Of a stretch of DNA of 64,000 nucleotides, positions 26,480-35,949 are shown piece after piece (position 1 is the first letter of the stretch; every line of letters starts with the position of its first letter). Below the pieces are notes generated by a model. It was not told the DNA's origin. It ran no database searches and saw only the letters and a list, made by a program, of their open reading frames with translations. The DNA lies in contig NZ_AUCW01000013.1 of NCBI RefSeq assembly GCF_000429965.1, positions 1-64,000 on the forward strand, given 5' to 3'. This stretch comes from Desulfogranum mediterraneum DSM 13871. Lineage in GTDB: Bacteria > Desulfobacterota > Desulfobulbia > Desulfobulbales > Desulfobulbaceae. The translations under genes and the position numbers were made by a program.

Positions 26480-29400
26480 ATGAAGAAACATATCACTCTA
26501 TTCTGTGCAAACAAGGTGTTTCTTATCTCTATATTTCTCTACGCTCTCCTCCTAACCTTGAGCAGTGAAGAATCCAAGGCCGAGCTTACAACGAGCTCAA
26601 CACCCACCGGCAAAGTAACTATTGCCTATAATATCGGCAATCCACCCCTGAAATATACAAACCAGCAGGGTGAGGCCGACGGTATTCTTGTCGACATCTG
26701 GCGCCTCTGGAGCAAGAAAACCGGTATAGAAGTCGAGTTCAAAGAAGCTCTCTTTAGAGAGTCCCTGGAGATGATAAAGAAAGGAGAGGCCGATATCCAT
26801 GCCGGCCTGTTTCATAGCAAAGAACGGGAGAACTTCCTCGACTATTCATCTCCCCTCGTTGATATCAACTATTACAGTTTTCACCATGAACAGCTCCCTG
26901 CTCTCGACACCCTCGATACCTTAATCCCCTTCCGCATCGGGGTCCCCAGGGGATACACCCACACCTTTGTCAAGGAGAGGCTGCCGAATGCCGCCGTTGC
27001 AGTGTACGACAACTTTCCGACACTCTACGACTCGGCCATGGCAGGTAGCATCCAGGTCTTTATTTCCCCGGTGATGAACCTTGAATACCACCTGAAACAA
27101 AAAGGGCTGAGCAATCCCTTCCGCTATAACGCCACAAAACCAGTCTATAGTCGCACCTATCAGGGCGCCGTGCAGGAAGGCAATCAGGTGTTACTTGATG
27201 TGGTCAACCGGGGGCTGGCGCAGATCAGTGCTGCGGAACGAATCGATATCGAGCGCAGCTGGTTCAAACGCATCAAAGGCGATGAAGAGCAGGAGGCGTT
27301 TATCATTGCCTGCGACAGTGATTACGCCCCCATTACCATGCTCAATGCCCGGGGAGAGCCGGCCGGCCTCTTTGTTGATATTTGGAAAAAATGGGCAGAG
27401 AAAGAGGGCGTGCAGGTCCATTTCCTCTTTGACACCTGGGAGAACAGCATGCTCGCGGTCAAGGAGGGCTTGGCCGATGTTCACTCCGGCCTTGAAAATA
27501 ATGACCCCTGGCTTGTTGCATCTCGACCTTTCTATAAACTCTCAGCCAGAGTTTTTTTCCCCCGTGAAAAACAATTTCTCTCTTTAAACGACTTGACAGG
27601 CAGAAAGGTCGCCTCAATCGACCCTTTTTATGCAGAGGTGTTGAAAAAGGCAAATCCAGCCTTGGAGGTCGTCTCGGTCAAGGATTATGTGGACCTTTTC
27701 GGCAAGATGCGCAGGGGGGAGGTGGAGGCCTTTATCGATGACGAACTTGCTGTGGAAGATTTATTACTCAGGCAGGGACGCCAGGGAGAATTTGCCAAAA
27801 TAACAGATTATTCCAGTGACTCCTCCATCTCAGCCGCTGTTAACCAAAAAAACAGGTTGCTGCTTGAGCGTATCAACCGGGGACTGCAGTCTATCTCCAT
27901 GGAGGAATACCGGCAACTGGAGAACAAGTGGTTGAGAAATCCTGCTCAGGGATATTATCACAGCCTTGAAAAGGGCGTCCCCCTGACAGCAGAAGAGCAG
28001 CAGTGGCTCAGGGAGCATCCGGTGATCCGTATCGGGGTGGATAAAGATTATGCACCCTACGCCTTCCTGGATAAAGAGGGATCCTTTCAGGGAGTTGCTG
28101 GAGATTATGCAAAGCTGATCAGCCAAAAGCTGGGGGTACGCCTGGAGGTGGTCCCCGGACTCAGCTGGCCGGAGATCCTTGAGGGTGCGAAAAACAGGAC
28201 CCTGGATGTTATCACCACGGCTTCGTGGCGGCCGGAACGGGAGGCCTACCTCGCCTTCAGCCAAGGCTATATTCCGACCCCGCTGGTGATCATGAGTCGC
28301 AGCGATGATACCACTATTCGGAACCATAATGACCTTAAGGGGAGAAGGGTCGCACTGGTAACAGAATACTCCTCTTCCAAACGGGTGTTGGAAGAGGTTC
28401 CATCGATCGAAGTTGTCGCCGTCAGCACGCCCCTGGAAGGGTTACAGGCCCTTGCCACGGGACAGGCAGATGCCTATGTCGGTGTCCTGGGCATCAATGT
28501 CCACCAGGCCAAACAGCACGGCATCTCCAACCTGAAGGTCGCAGCTCCCTACGATCTGAACACCAACTATCAGCGATACGGTGTGCGCAAGGATTGGCCC
28601 CAGCTGGCGACCATCCTGGACAAGGCCCTGGATACGATTTCCGAGGAAAAGAAACTTGCAATCCTCTCCAGGTGGATACCTATCAAAGACCAGAGTGCTA
28701 CACCCTTACCACTACCCATCTTAAGCGCAGAGGAGAAGGCCTTTATCAAAAACCATCCTCTCCTTCGCCTGGGAGTTGATCCGGAATTTTTTCCGTTTGA
28801 GTATCTCGACCAGAGCGGTTCGTACAGCGGCATTACCTCTGATTATATACAACTTCTCAACAAACGCCTTGGCCTTAAGATGCAGATTGTCCCTGACCTG
28901 AGCTGGGACGAGGTCATCAGCAAGAGTAAAAAGAGGGAAGTTGACATCTTACCCTGCGTAGGCCAGACCAAGGAGAGGCAAACCTATCTGAACTTTTCCG
29001 CACCCTATCTCAACTTTCAGAGAGTTGTCATTGCCCGCTCTGATTTCCCTTTTATCAGCGGGCTGGAAGAGCTCCAAGATGTCAGGCTGGCGGTGCAGGC
29101 CAACACCTCCCATGACGGTTTCCTCCGTGACAACACCGACCTTGCCCCCCTGCGTTTCGCAACCCTCCAGGATGCCCTCACCGCGGTCTCCAGCGGTGAA
29201 GCCGATGCCGTTGTCGGCAACCTGGCCACCTCCACCTTCTGGATAAGAAAGCTGAACCTGACCAACCTGAAGGTTGCAGCCCCCGTGCAGGCGGGCAGCA
29301 GGCAAAGCCTCTACTTTGCCGTCCGCCAGGACTGGCCTGAGCTTGTCTCTATTCTGAACAAGGGCCTCTCCTCCATTACGGCGGAAGAAGAAGCCATGAT

Positions 29401-30328
29401 CTATCAAAAGTGGGTCTCGGTGGAATATGAACAGGGCATCGCCCCAAAAACAGTTCTCCGCTATATCCTGAAAATTGCAGCAGGATCCCTGCTGCTCTTC
29501 CTGGCTTTTTTTGTCTGGAACTACAGGCTTAAAAAGGAAATAATGCAGCGGAAAAACGCCGAGGACAAGCTCCACCATTATGCAGAGGAACTGGAAAAGG
29601 CCAATGTCCACCTGAAGAGCCTGGACCAGCTCAAATCCATGTTTATTGCCTCCATGTCCCACGAGTTGCGCACCCCGCTGAACTCCATTATCGGTTTCAC
29701 CGGGGTTATCCTCCAGGGCATGACCGGGGAGATCAACGAACGCCAGAAAGATCAGCTCTCCAGGGTATACCGCTCGGCCAAACATCTGCTCTCACTTATT
29801 ACAGATGTCATCGACATCTCTAAAATCGAGGCAGGCAGAATCGAAGTTTTCCCAGAACCCTTTCTCCTGGCTGAAGTCGTTGACGAAGCAGTGGAAAACA
29901 TCCAGCCGCAGTTGAAGGCAAAGCAGCTCTTCCTCAAGCTTGAGCTAGCGCCCAATCTGCAGTTAACAACAGACCGCAAACGGCTTTTGCAATGTTTAAT
30001 CAACTACCTGAGCAACAGTGTGAAATTCACCGAGGAGGGCGGCATCACGGTCACTGCCCGCGAACTTGGCAACAAGGTTGAGATCAGGGTGACGGATACG
30101 GGCATTGGCATTGCTCAAGAAGACATAACGAAACTCTTTGAACCCTTTGAAAGACTTGAAACCCATCTGCGGGTCAAGGCCGGCGGAACCGGTCTGGGCC
30201 TCTATCTGACCAAAAAGATTACCAGCGAACTGTTGCAGGGTGCGATCATGGTCACGAGCCAGCCAGGCAAGGGAAGCACCTTCGGCATGGTGATCATGAA
30301 AGATATTGGACCATCGACAAAGGAGTGA
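26480..30328 (+). CDS. Giant sensor histidine kinase with four tandem periplasmic SBP domains
   Basis: 1282 aa. After a signal peptide or anchor (residues 10-34) come four successive type-3 solute-binding domains: about 45-270 (VTIAYNIGNPPLKYTNQQGE), 275-495 (IIACDSDYAPITMLNARGEP), 510-745 (VIRIGVDKDYAPYAFLDKEG) and 755-990 (LLRLGVDPEFFPFEYLDQSG). A single membrane helix (about 1000-1018), a coiled coil, HisKA (SMSHELRTPLNSIIGF) and HATPase with GGTGLGLYL follow. The layout resembles BvgS/EvgS, but with four rather than two sensor lobes and no attached receiver. The missing receiver is supplied by the next gene. Possible ligands are amino acids or other small solutes. Confidence 0.93.
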   Translation: MKKHITLFCANKVFLISIFLYALLLTLSSEESKAELTTSSTPTGKVTIAYNIGNPPLKYTNQQGEADGILVDIWRLWSKKTGIEVEFKEALFRESLEMIKKGEADIHAGLFHSKERENFLDYSSPLVDINYYSFHHEQLPALDTLDTLIPFRIGVPRGYTHTFVKERLPNAAVAVYDNFPTLYDSAMAGSIQVFISPVMNLEYHLKQKGLSNPFRYNATKPVYSRTYQGAVQEGNQVLLDVVNRGLAQISAAERIDIERSWFKRIKGDEEQEAFIIACDSDYAPITMLNARGEPAGLFVDIWKKWAEKEGVQVHFLFDTWENSMLAVKEGLADVHSGLENNDPWLVASRPFYKLSARVFFPREKQFLSLNDLTGRKVASIDPFYAEVLKKANPALEVVSVKDYVDLFGKMRRGEVEAFIDDELAVEDLLLRQGRQGEFAKITDYSSDSSISAAVNQKNRLLLERINRGLQSISMEEYRQLENKWLRNPAQGYYHSLEKGVPLTAEEQQWLREHPVIRIGVDKDYAPYAFLDKEGSFQGVAGDYAKLISQKLGVRLEVVPGLSWPEILEGAKNRTLDVITTASWRPEREAYLAFSQGYIPTPLVIMSRSDDTTIRNHNDLKGRRVALVTEYSSSKRVLEEVPSIEVVAVSTPLEGLQALATGQADAYVGVLGINVHQAKQHGISNLKVAAPYDLNTNYQRYGVRKDWPQLATILDKALDTISEEKKLAILSRWIPIKDQSATPLPLPILSAEEKAFIKNHPLLRLGVDPEFFPFEYLDQSGSYSGITSDYIQLLNKRLGLKMQIVPDLSWDEVISKSKKREVDILPCVGQTKERQTYLNFSAPYLNFQRVVIARSDFPFISGLEELQDVRLAVQANTSHDGFLRDNTDLAPLRFATLQDALTAVSSGEADAVVGNLATSTFWIRKLNLTNLKVAAPVQAGSRQSLYFAVRQDWPELVSILNKGLSSITAEEEAMIYQKWVSVEYEQGIAPKTVLRYILKIAAGSLLLFLAFFVWNYRLKKEIMQRKNAEDKLHHYAEELEKANVHLKSLDQLKSMFIASMSHELRTPLNSIIGFTGVILQGMTGEINERQKDQLSRVYRSAKHLLSLITDVIDISKIEAGRIEVFPEPFLLAEVVDEAVENIQPQLKAKQLFLKLELAPNLQLTTDRKRLLQCLINYLSNSVKFTEEGGITVTARELGNKVEIRVTDTGIGIAQEDITKLFEPFERLETHLRVKAGGTGLGLYLTKKITSELLQGAIMVTSQPGKGSTFGMVIMKDIGPSTKE

Positions 30329-30335
30329 GTTGATC

Positions 30336-30704
30336 ATGCGAGCCTTGATCATAGAAGATAATGAAAACAACATGGAACTCATCGACTTCATAATGGATAT
30401 GCACGGTTACCAAACCCTCAAGGCAGAGACCGGCAGGAAGGGTATTGAGCTGGCCCTCCGGGAACAGCCGGACTTTATCCTTCTTGATATCCAGCTGCCG
30501 GACATCACGGGTACCGAGGTGCTCAAGATGATCCGCAAGTCGGAGAGAGGCACCGCCATTCCAATCATTGCCGTGACCTCCTATGCCATGTCAGGTGACC
30601 GGGAAAAACTGCTGGCTGCCGGCTGTGACGGCTATATAGAAAAGCCCATCGATCCCATTTTATTCATTGAACAGATCAGAAAGGTCATAGGTGAGAATGG
30701 ATGA
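30336..30704 (+). CDS. Single-domain response regulator (CheY-like receiver)
   Basis: 122 aa from the ATG at 30336 with AGGAG 10 nt upstream. Acidic pair E7/D8, phospho-acceptor D51 (FILLDIQLPDITG), switch Thr/Ser in AVTSYAM and the invariant Lys in EKPIDP. It has no output domain, so it should act as a phosphate carrier or bind a partner. It lies 7 bp after the kinase and overlaps the following hybrid kinase by 4 bp (ATGA), pointing to a phosphorelay. Confidence 0.93.
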   Translation: MRALIIEDNENNMELIDFIMDMHGYQTLKAETGRKGIELALREQPDFILLDIQLPDITGTEVLKMIRKSERGTAIPIIAVTSYAMSGDREKLLAAGCDGYIEKPIDPILFIEQIRKVIGENG

Positions 30705-33088
30705 AGATTCTTATCGCTGAAGATAACGAAGACTCCAGGGTACTTCTGGAAAACGTACTCACCGCCAGTGGCTATGAGGTGCAGAGTGCCGAAAACGGCA
30801 AACAGGCCCTGGCCCGGATGGAGGAAGGCTTCCTGCCTGATCTGATCATTTCAGATATCTTGATGCCGGAGATGGATGGCTATGCCCTCTGCCGGACGCT
30901 CAAGGCAGATGAACGGTTTCAGCTCATCCCTCTCGTTTTTTATACTGCCACCTATACCGACCCTAAAGATGAACAGTTTGCCATGAGCCTGGGGGCTTCG
31001 CGCTTTCTCATCAAACCGATGGAGATGCCCCTGTTCCTGGCAGAAATCGAAGGGATTCTGGAAGAACAGCGGCAGGGGAAGCTGCCCACAGGAAAAGGAA
31101 TTGGAAAAAAAGAGCCGGAATTGGAAAGAGAGTACTCTGAAATCCTGGCCAGGAAACTTGACAAGAAGATCCGGGAGCTGAAGGATGAACGGGACAAGCT
31201 GAGGCAGAGTGAGCAAAAATACCGCAGACTGGTTGAGGCAATCAGAAACAACTATTTTTTCTACACCCGTGATACCAAGGGTGTCTTCAGCTACCTCAGT
31301 CCTTCAATCACCACGGTACTTGGCTATACCCCAGCGGAGTTTTTCAGACATTATTCAGACTACCTGACAGACAATCCGCTTAACCTGACCGTAGAGCATC
31401 ATTCCGAGCTGAGTATGCAAGGCGTAAAGCAGCCGGCATACGAGCTTGAAATCTTTCACAGGGATGGATCAGTCCGCCATCTTGAGGTCACGGAAGAACC
31501 GATCTTTGGCCAGGATGGTCAGGTCGTGGCTGTGGAGGGGATTGCCCATGACATAACAGAACGTCATCAAGCGGAACAAGAGCTGGCAAAAGCCAGAGAC
31601 GAGTGGGAGATGACCTTTCAGGCCATCAACGACTCGGTCACCATCCTGGATCCCCAGCTGCGTATTCTGCGCACCAACCTTGCAACGTCCACCTTACTCG
31701 GGGCAAAACCGGAAGAGTTGCTTGGTCAGCCCTGCTATGCCCTCTTTGATGATGGCCATCAGCCCTGTGCCGGCTGCCCTGTCACGGCCACCCTCAGCGA
31801 TAATTGCCCCCATTTTGGAGAAGTTGAACACAAAAGACTGAACAGAACCTTTCTGGTCTCCTCCTTTCCCAGATTTGACAAGGATGGAAAGCTGGTTAGC
31901 ATCGTGGAGACAGCCAAAGATATCACAGAAAAGAAACGCCTTGAACATCAACTCCGGCAGACCCAGAAGATGGAAGCCATCGGTACCCTGGCCGGCGGCA
32001 TCGCCCACGACTTTAACAATATACTCTCCGCAATCATTGGCTATTCTGAACTCATCCAACGAGAGGTCGCTGCTGAGAGCAAGACGGGAAGATATGTCGG
32101 AAACATCCTTGAAGCAGGAGGACGGGCCGCAGATCTTGTCAAGCAGATACTCACCTTCAGTCATAAGGCGGAGAGCGACAAGCAGCCTCTACTCCCCCAT
32201 CTGATTGTCAAGGAGGCCTTGAAGCTGCTCCGAGCAACCCTGCCGACAACGCTCTCCATAGAGGAAGATATTGAACCGGATTGCGGAACAATTCTGGCTG
32301 ATCCCACAAACCTCCATCAGATAGTTATCAACCTCTGCACCAATGGCCTGCAAGCGATGACCGAGCAAAAGGGTATTTTGGGGGTACGCCTCCAAGCGCG
32401 GGAGGTAGCTGCTGCAGATATACCTGCCGGTTCCACGGTCTCTCCAGGGAACTTCATCGTCCTCACGGTCACGGACACCGGTGTTGGCATGGACCAGGCA
32501 ACCATGGATCGAATCTTTGAGCCCTTTTTTACCACCAGAGAGGAGGGCACAGGCATGGGGCTCGCCCTGGTCCATGGGATTGTCCGGGATAGCCATGGCT
32601 TTATGGTGGTGAAGAGTGAAGCAGGAAAGGGAAGTTCCTTTGCCGCTTACTTCCCGGTATCGCAGGAAGAGAGGCCCGCAACGACTCGATCCAGCCAACA
32701 ACTTTCCCCCAAGGGCAGGGGTGAACACATCCTGGTGGTGGACGACGACCCCCTTCTTGCCCGGGTGACAAAGACCCAACTGAGAGATATGGGATACAAG
32801 GTGACAGCCACAAGCAACAGTCAAGATGCCCTGGAAAAAATCGCTATCAGTCCGGACCGGTTTGACCTGCTCGTCACCGACCAGACCATGCCAGGCCTCA
32901 CCGGGACGGAACTCACCTTGGCAGCGAAAGCGATCAAACCGGGGCTACCGGTTATCCTCTGCACCGGCCATAGTGATTTGGTTTCCAAGCAAAAGGCACT
33001 GGAATTGGGCATTCAGAGATATGTTGCCAAGCCTATTACCGGTAATGAACTGCTCCAGGCGGTCAGGGCGGTGCTGGATGAAAGCTAG
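30701..33088 (+). CDS. Hybrid sensor kinase REC-PAS-PAS-HisKA-HATPase-REC
   Basis: 795 aa, cytoplasmic (no signal or membrane helix). N-terminal receiver with D52 (LIISDILMPEMDG); coiled coil; first PAS (about 175-290, YFFYTRDTKGVFSYLSPSIT); second PAS (about 300-410) containing the Cys pair CAGCPV; HisKA (GGIAHDFNNILSAI); HATPase (VTDTGVGM, GTGMGLAL); and a C-terminal receiver with LLVTDQTMPGLTG. It is translationally coupled to the single receiver. It can be phosphorylated at the N-terminus, sense through PAS, and pass phosphate to its own C-terminal receiver. No output regulator with a DNA-binding domain lies beside it. Confidence 0.93.
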   Translation: MKILIAEDNEDSRVLLENVLTASGYEVQSAENGKQALARMEEGFLPDLIISDILMPEMDGYALCRTLKADERFQLIPLVFYTATYTDPKDEQFAMSLGASRFLIKPMEMPLFLAEIEGILEEQRQGKLPTGKGIGKKEPELEREYSEILARKLDKKIRELKDERDKLRQSEQKYRRLVEAIRNNYFFYTRDTKGVFSYLSPSITTVLGYTPAEFFRHYSDYLTDNPLNLTVEHHSELSMQGVKQPAYELEIFHRDGSVRHLEVTEEPIFGQDGQVVAVEGIAHDITERHQAEQELAKARDEWEMTFQAINDSVTILDPQLRILRTNLATSTLLGAKPEELLGQPCYALFDDGHQPCAGCPVTATLSDNCPHFGEVEHKRLNRTFLVSSFPRFDKDGKLVSIVETAKDITEKKRLEHQLRQTQKMEAIGTLAGGIAHDFNNILSAIIGYSELIQREVAAESKTGRYVGNILEAGGRAADLVKQILTFSHKAESDKQPLLPHLIVKEALKLLRATLPTTLSIEEDIEPDCGTILADPTNLHQIVINLCTNGLQAMTEQKGILGVRLQAREVAAADIPAGSTVSPGNFIVLTVTDTGVGMDQATMDRIFEPFFTTREEGTGMGLALVHGIVRDSHGFMVVKSEAGKGSSFAAYFPVSQEERPATTRSSQQLSPKGRGEHILVVDDDPLLARVTKTQLRDMGYKVTATSNSQDALEKIAISPDRFDLLVTDQTMPGLTGTELTLAAKAIKPGLPVILCTGHSDLVSKQKALELGIQRYVAKPITGNELLQAVRAVLDES

Positions 33089-33200
33089 CAGGTTCTCCAT
33101 GACAGCTTCAACTTTTCTGCCTCGGTCGGAGGGAACGGGATTTTTCCACTCTTGCTGTGAAAACAAGGGGTCATGGCCAGCAGCCGGAAAGGCCTCCCGG

Positions 33201-34028
33201 CTATGGCTGCTGCGCCACCACCTCTTGGACGATCCGCTCTATCTCGCCCCGGGAAACCATGGAGTGCAGGGCACTCGCAAACTCCTTTTTATGATGGATC
33301 TTTTTTGACTTCTTGGAAAAGGCCATGAAATAGGCATGCTGCAGGGGCCTCCCGCCGGAATCATCATCGCCCGCCGTCAGATCAAAGCCATACTTTTTTA
33401 GAAGAGCCGAGCTTCCCATCTCCCTTGCCTGGTAGTCAAAAGGCACCTCCCAATCAATAATCAAATCTATCCTGCCGGCAAACAGCATCTCTTTCAGCTG
33501 CCGTTCGTGGGCCACCACCTCTTTCTCAAGCTTCCCATCCTGATCAAAACGATGATCATAATGGGCGCCCCTCACCACCCCTATGCGGTACCCATAGAGG
33601 TCTTCATACCGTTCCAAGACAAGCCCGGCACCCTTGAGTCCATAAAAGCGGACCGCATCGAGGTAATAATGGGGCTGAACATAATCGGCAAAGGCCCTTC
33701 TCTCTTCATTGTCGGCAAAACTGGTTATCAGGTCCACCTCGCCATCTTTCAACAGCTCGATACATCTCTTCCAGGGAGCCACCACAAACTCAAACTGCAG
33801 GGAGGTCTGGGCTCCAATCCGCTCCAGAATTGCGGCATCTATCCCCGCCATGGTCTGACCGGTCGTCATCTTCCAGGGAGGCCACTCATCAAAGGCGACC
33901 CTGAGGGCCGTCTCCCGGGCAAGGAGAGGGGTTGGAAGACAAGAGCCAATGAACAGAAGAAACAGCAGCAACGGCCAAACAAAAGAGTGTGCAGCCCCCT
34001 GGGTCGATCTCTCCATTTTCCCTCCCAT
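33201..34028 (-). CDS. Exported type-3 solute-binding protein
   Basis: 275 aa (start 34028, or 34016 where GGGAGG also precedes an ATG). Signal peptide to about residue 38 (LLLFLLFIGSCLPTPLLA). The mature part begins ALRVAFDEWPPWKMTTGQTM and contains LLKDGEVDLITSFADNEERR, typical of SBP_bac_3 proteins. It lacks transporter genes next to it and is related in fold to the four domains of the kinase at 26480. It may be an orphan receptor feeding that sensor or a distant ABC permease. Convergent with the hybrid kinase. Confidence 0.85.
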   Translation of the reverse strand: MGGKMERSTQGAAHSFVWPLLLFLLFIGSCLPTPLLARETALRVAFDEWPPWKMTTGQTMAGIDAAILERIGAQTSLQFEFVVAPWKRCIELLKDGEVDLITSFADNEERRAFADYVQPHYYLDAVRFYGLKGAGLVLERYEDLYGYRIGVVRGAHYDHRFDQDGKLEKEVVAHERQLKEMLFAGRIDLIIDWEVPFDYQAREMGSSALLKKYGFDLTAGDDDSGGRPLQHAYFMAFSKKSKKIHHKKEFASALHSMVSRGEIERIVQEVVAQQP

Positions 34029-34050
34029 CTCATCTCTCCCCCTACCTTGA

Positions 34051-34191
34051 GGCTCCCTTGAAAAAGTGCCTTTCCTTCCAATCCCGGCCTTATGTCGAAA
34101 TTTTTACCCTCGGGATATCGACCAGATGGCTGCGGTTACATTTTCTCCGTGCCTTGGCCCGAATCAAACAATCTCACTTTTCAAAGGACCC
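34051..34191 (+). repeat. MITE-like dispersed repeat, copy E
   Basis: Left end GGCTCCCTTGAAAAAGTGCC, right end TCTCACTTTTCAAAGGACCC, internal CTTCCAATCCCGGCCTTATG and CTGCGGTTACATTTTC. It is more mutated, but both termini and overall length (141 bp) fit. It lies 22 bp upstream of the start of the solute-binding protein gene, where it forms part of the leader. The remaining 380 bp up to the oxidoreductase hold nothing I can assign. Confidence 0.82.
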
Positions 34192-34570
34192 TTGAGTCAG
34201 TACAAGATCGCCCCCTGCTCACCCCTGTCGAGCCTTAGGGCTGGCTGTTCAGGGCAGCTTGGGCTGAGCCAGAGGACAACGGTTCCCTGTTCATACCAGT
34301 CTACAACTCCGACACCACTTATTGCCAATTTTTTCTGCTCCCTGGATCCCGCCCGCCCTCAAGCCGGCTTATCAGTCTCAGGCGAAGATCATTATTGTCA
34401 AGGCCTTGGACTTGAGGTATTTCTGGATCTAACAGTCAGGGTCCAGGCGAGCGCTGCAGCAACAGAGATAGATGACCAGACCCGTCCCACCCTGTCCCTC
34501 CTTTGGAGTTGTCTCAACACTCCAGCTGGCGGGCAGGTTCAGGGACTCAACCTTTCCAGACGAGGAAAAG

Positions 34571-35689
34571 ATGCCCCAACTTTTTGAACCAACAGCGATC
34601 AACGGCATGGTGCTTAAAAACCGTTTCATCAGATCCGCAACCTACGAGGCCATGGCCGGCTCCGACGGAACGGTCCGGGAGCAACTCCTGGAGTACATGG
34701 CAGAGCTGACCCGCGGCCAGGTAGGATTGATTATCAGCGGTCACGCCTATGTCAACAGAGCAGGCCAGGCCGGCCCCAGGCAGCTGGGCATCCACTCCGA
34801 GGCCATGGTCCAGGGCCTGAAACGGTTCACCTCGGTTATCCACGACCATGGCGGCGTGGTTGCGGTGCAGCTTGCCCATGCCGGCAAGAGGGGCATCGGC
34901 ACGGGTGAGCACGGTGCAGTTGGCCCTTCTGACGTGATTGAGGAGGGGGTGAAGACAGCCTCGGCCATGGACACCGACACGATCAGGAAAACGATCATCG
35001 CCTTTGGCGAGGCAGCCCAACGAGCAGTCGCAGCCGGTTTTGATGCCATTCAGATCCACGCGGCCCACGGCTATATGCTGAGTCAGTTCTTATCGCCCTC
35101 GTTTAACACCAGGGAGGATGCATACGGGGGCAGCCTGGAAAACCGCGCCAGGCTGCTGCTCGAGGTCTACCAGGAAATCAGGCACAGGGTCGGGGAGCAC
35201 TTTCCGCTGCTGGTCAAGATAAATGCCGAGGATTTTCTGGAAGGCGGGCTCACGGTGGCAGAGATGGTGCAGGTGAGCCGGATGCTGGCCGATGGTGGCC
35301 TGGATGCCATCGAGATGAGCGGCGGCACCTTTGAATCCGGCCGAAGCACCCCCTCAAGGGTGGGGACCGCAAAATCGGCGGAGCGGGAAGTCTACTACAG
35401 GACGGCTGCAGCGGCCTTCAGGCAGGAGGTCAAGATCCCCCTGATCCTGGTGGGAGGTTTTCTCTCCTATCCCTCTGCCGAAGAGGTCGTCCAGTCGCGA
35501 CTCGCCGATTATGTCGCCCTCTCGCGGCCGCTTATTCGGGAGCCGCAACTGGTGCAGAGATGGCGCGATGGCCAGCGCAGCAAGGCCTCGTGCATCTCCT
35601 GCAACCGCTGCTTTGCCACCCTGGCCACAAAGGAGGGGCTCCACTGCGCGGCAGAGAAGAAGCTGCAGGAGAGCAAGAACCCTGCCTGA
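34571..35689 (+). CDS. Old-yellow-enzyme family NADH:flavin oxidoreductase
   Basis: 372 aa from the ATG at 34571; an in-frame extension of 33 codons upstream is not protein-like. LFEPTAINGMVLKNRFIRSA is the family's opening, HAGKRG lies in the FMN site, and IQIHAAHGYMLSQFLSPSFN is the catalytic His pair region followed by DAYGGSLENR. The C-terminus ends shortly after a Cys group (CISCNRCFATLATKEGLHC) that resembles the iron-sulfur site of the longer 2,4-dienoyl-CoA reductase type, but the following NAD-binding module is absent. It is thus a single-domain ene-reductase, possibly keeping a cluster. Substrate unknown. Confidence 0.9.
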   Translation: MPQLFEPTAINGMVLKNRFIRSATYEAMAGSDGTVREQLLEYMAELTRGQVGLIISGHAYVNRAGQAGPRQLGIHSEAMVQGLKRFTSVIHDHGGVVAVQLAHAGKRGIGTGEHGAVGPSDVIEEGVKTASAMDTDTIRKTIIAFGEAAQRAVAAGFDAIQIHAAHGYMLSQFLSPSFNTREDAYGGSLENRARLLLEVYQEIRHRVGEHFPLLVKINAEDFLEGGLTVAEMVQVSRMLADGGLDAIEMSGGTFESGRSTPSRVGTAKSAEREVYYRTAAAAFRQEVKIPLILVGGFLSYPSAEEVVQSRLADYVALSRPLIREPQLVQRWRDGQRSKASCISCNRCFATLATKEGLHCAAEKKLQESKNPA

Positions 35690-35783
35690 ACAGGCCAACT
35701 CGCCATCGGGGAGAAACGGCAGCAGAGGGGCTAAACACGGTAATCCCGGGAGAGGAGGCAGCGCCTCTGCTGCCTCCTTTCAA

Positions 35784-35818
35784 GAATCAGGAATCAAGAA
35801 CCAGGAATCAGGAATCAG
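35784..35818 (+). repeat. Five tandem 7-bp units
   Basis: Five consecutive units of the GAATCAG type (GAATCAG, GAATCAA, GAACCAG, GAATCAG, GAATCAG) in the 260-bp gap between the oxidoreductase and the convergent glycerate kinase gene. A slippage-prone minisatellite; no function assigned, and I see nothing else in the gap. Confidence 0.75.
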
Positions 35819-35949
35819 GATCAACCATCTCCCTGAAACAGGGTTGCTCATGCAAGCCTGCCGCTCTGCCAGATCCTTGAGAGCCGCATTCTCCGGCTTA
35901 TCCCTCCCCCAAAGGAACAGATCGCCCCTTGTCCTTGTTTTCGACCTCC

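Noticed and set aside
35784-35818. Short direct repeats considered as a CRISPR remnant
   Set aside because: The units are contiguous 7-mers without spacers and there are no cas genes, so it is a simple tandem repeat.
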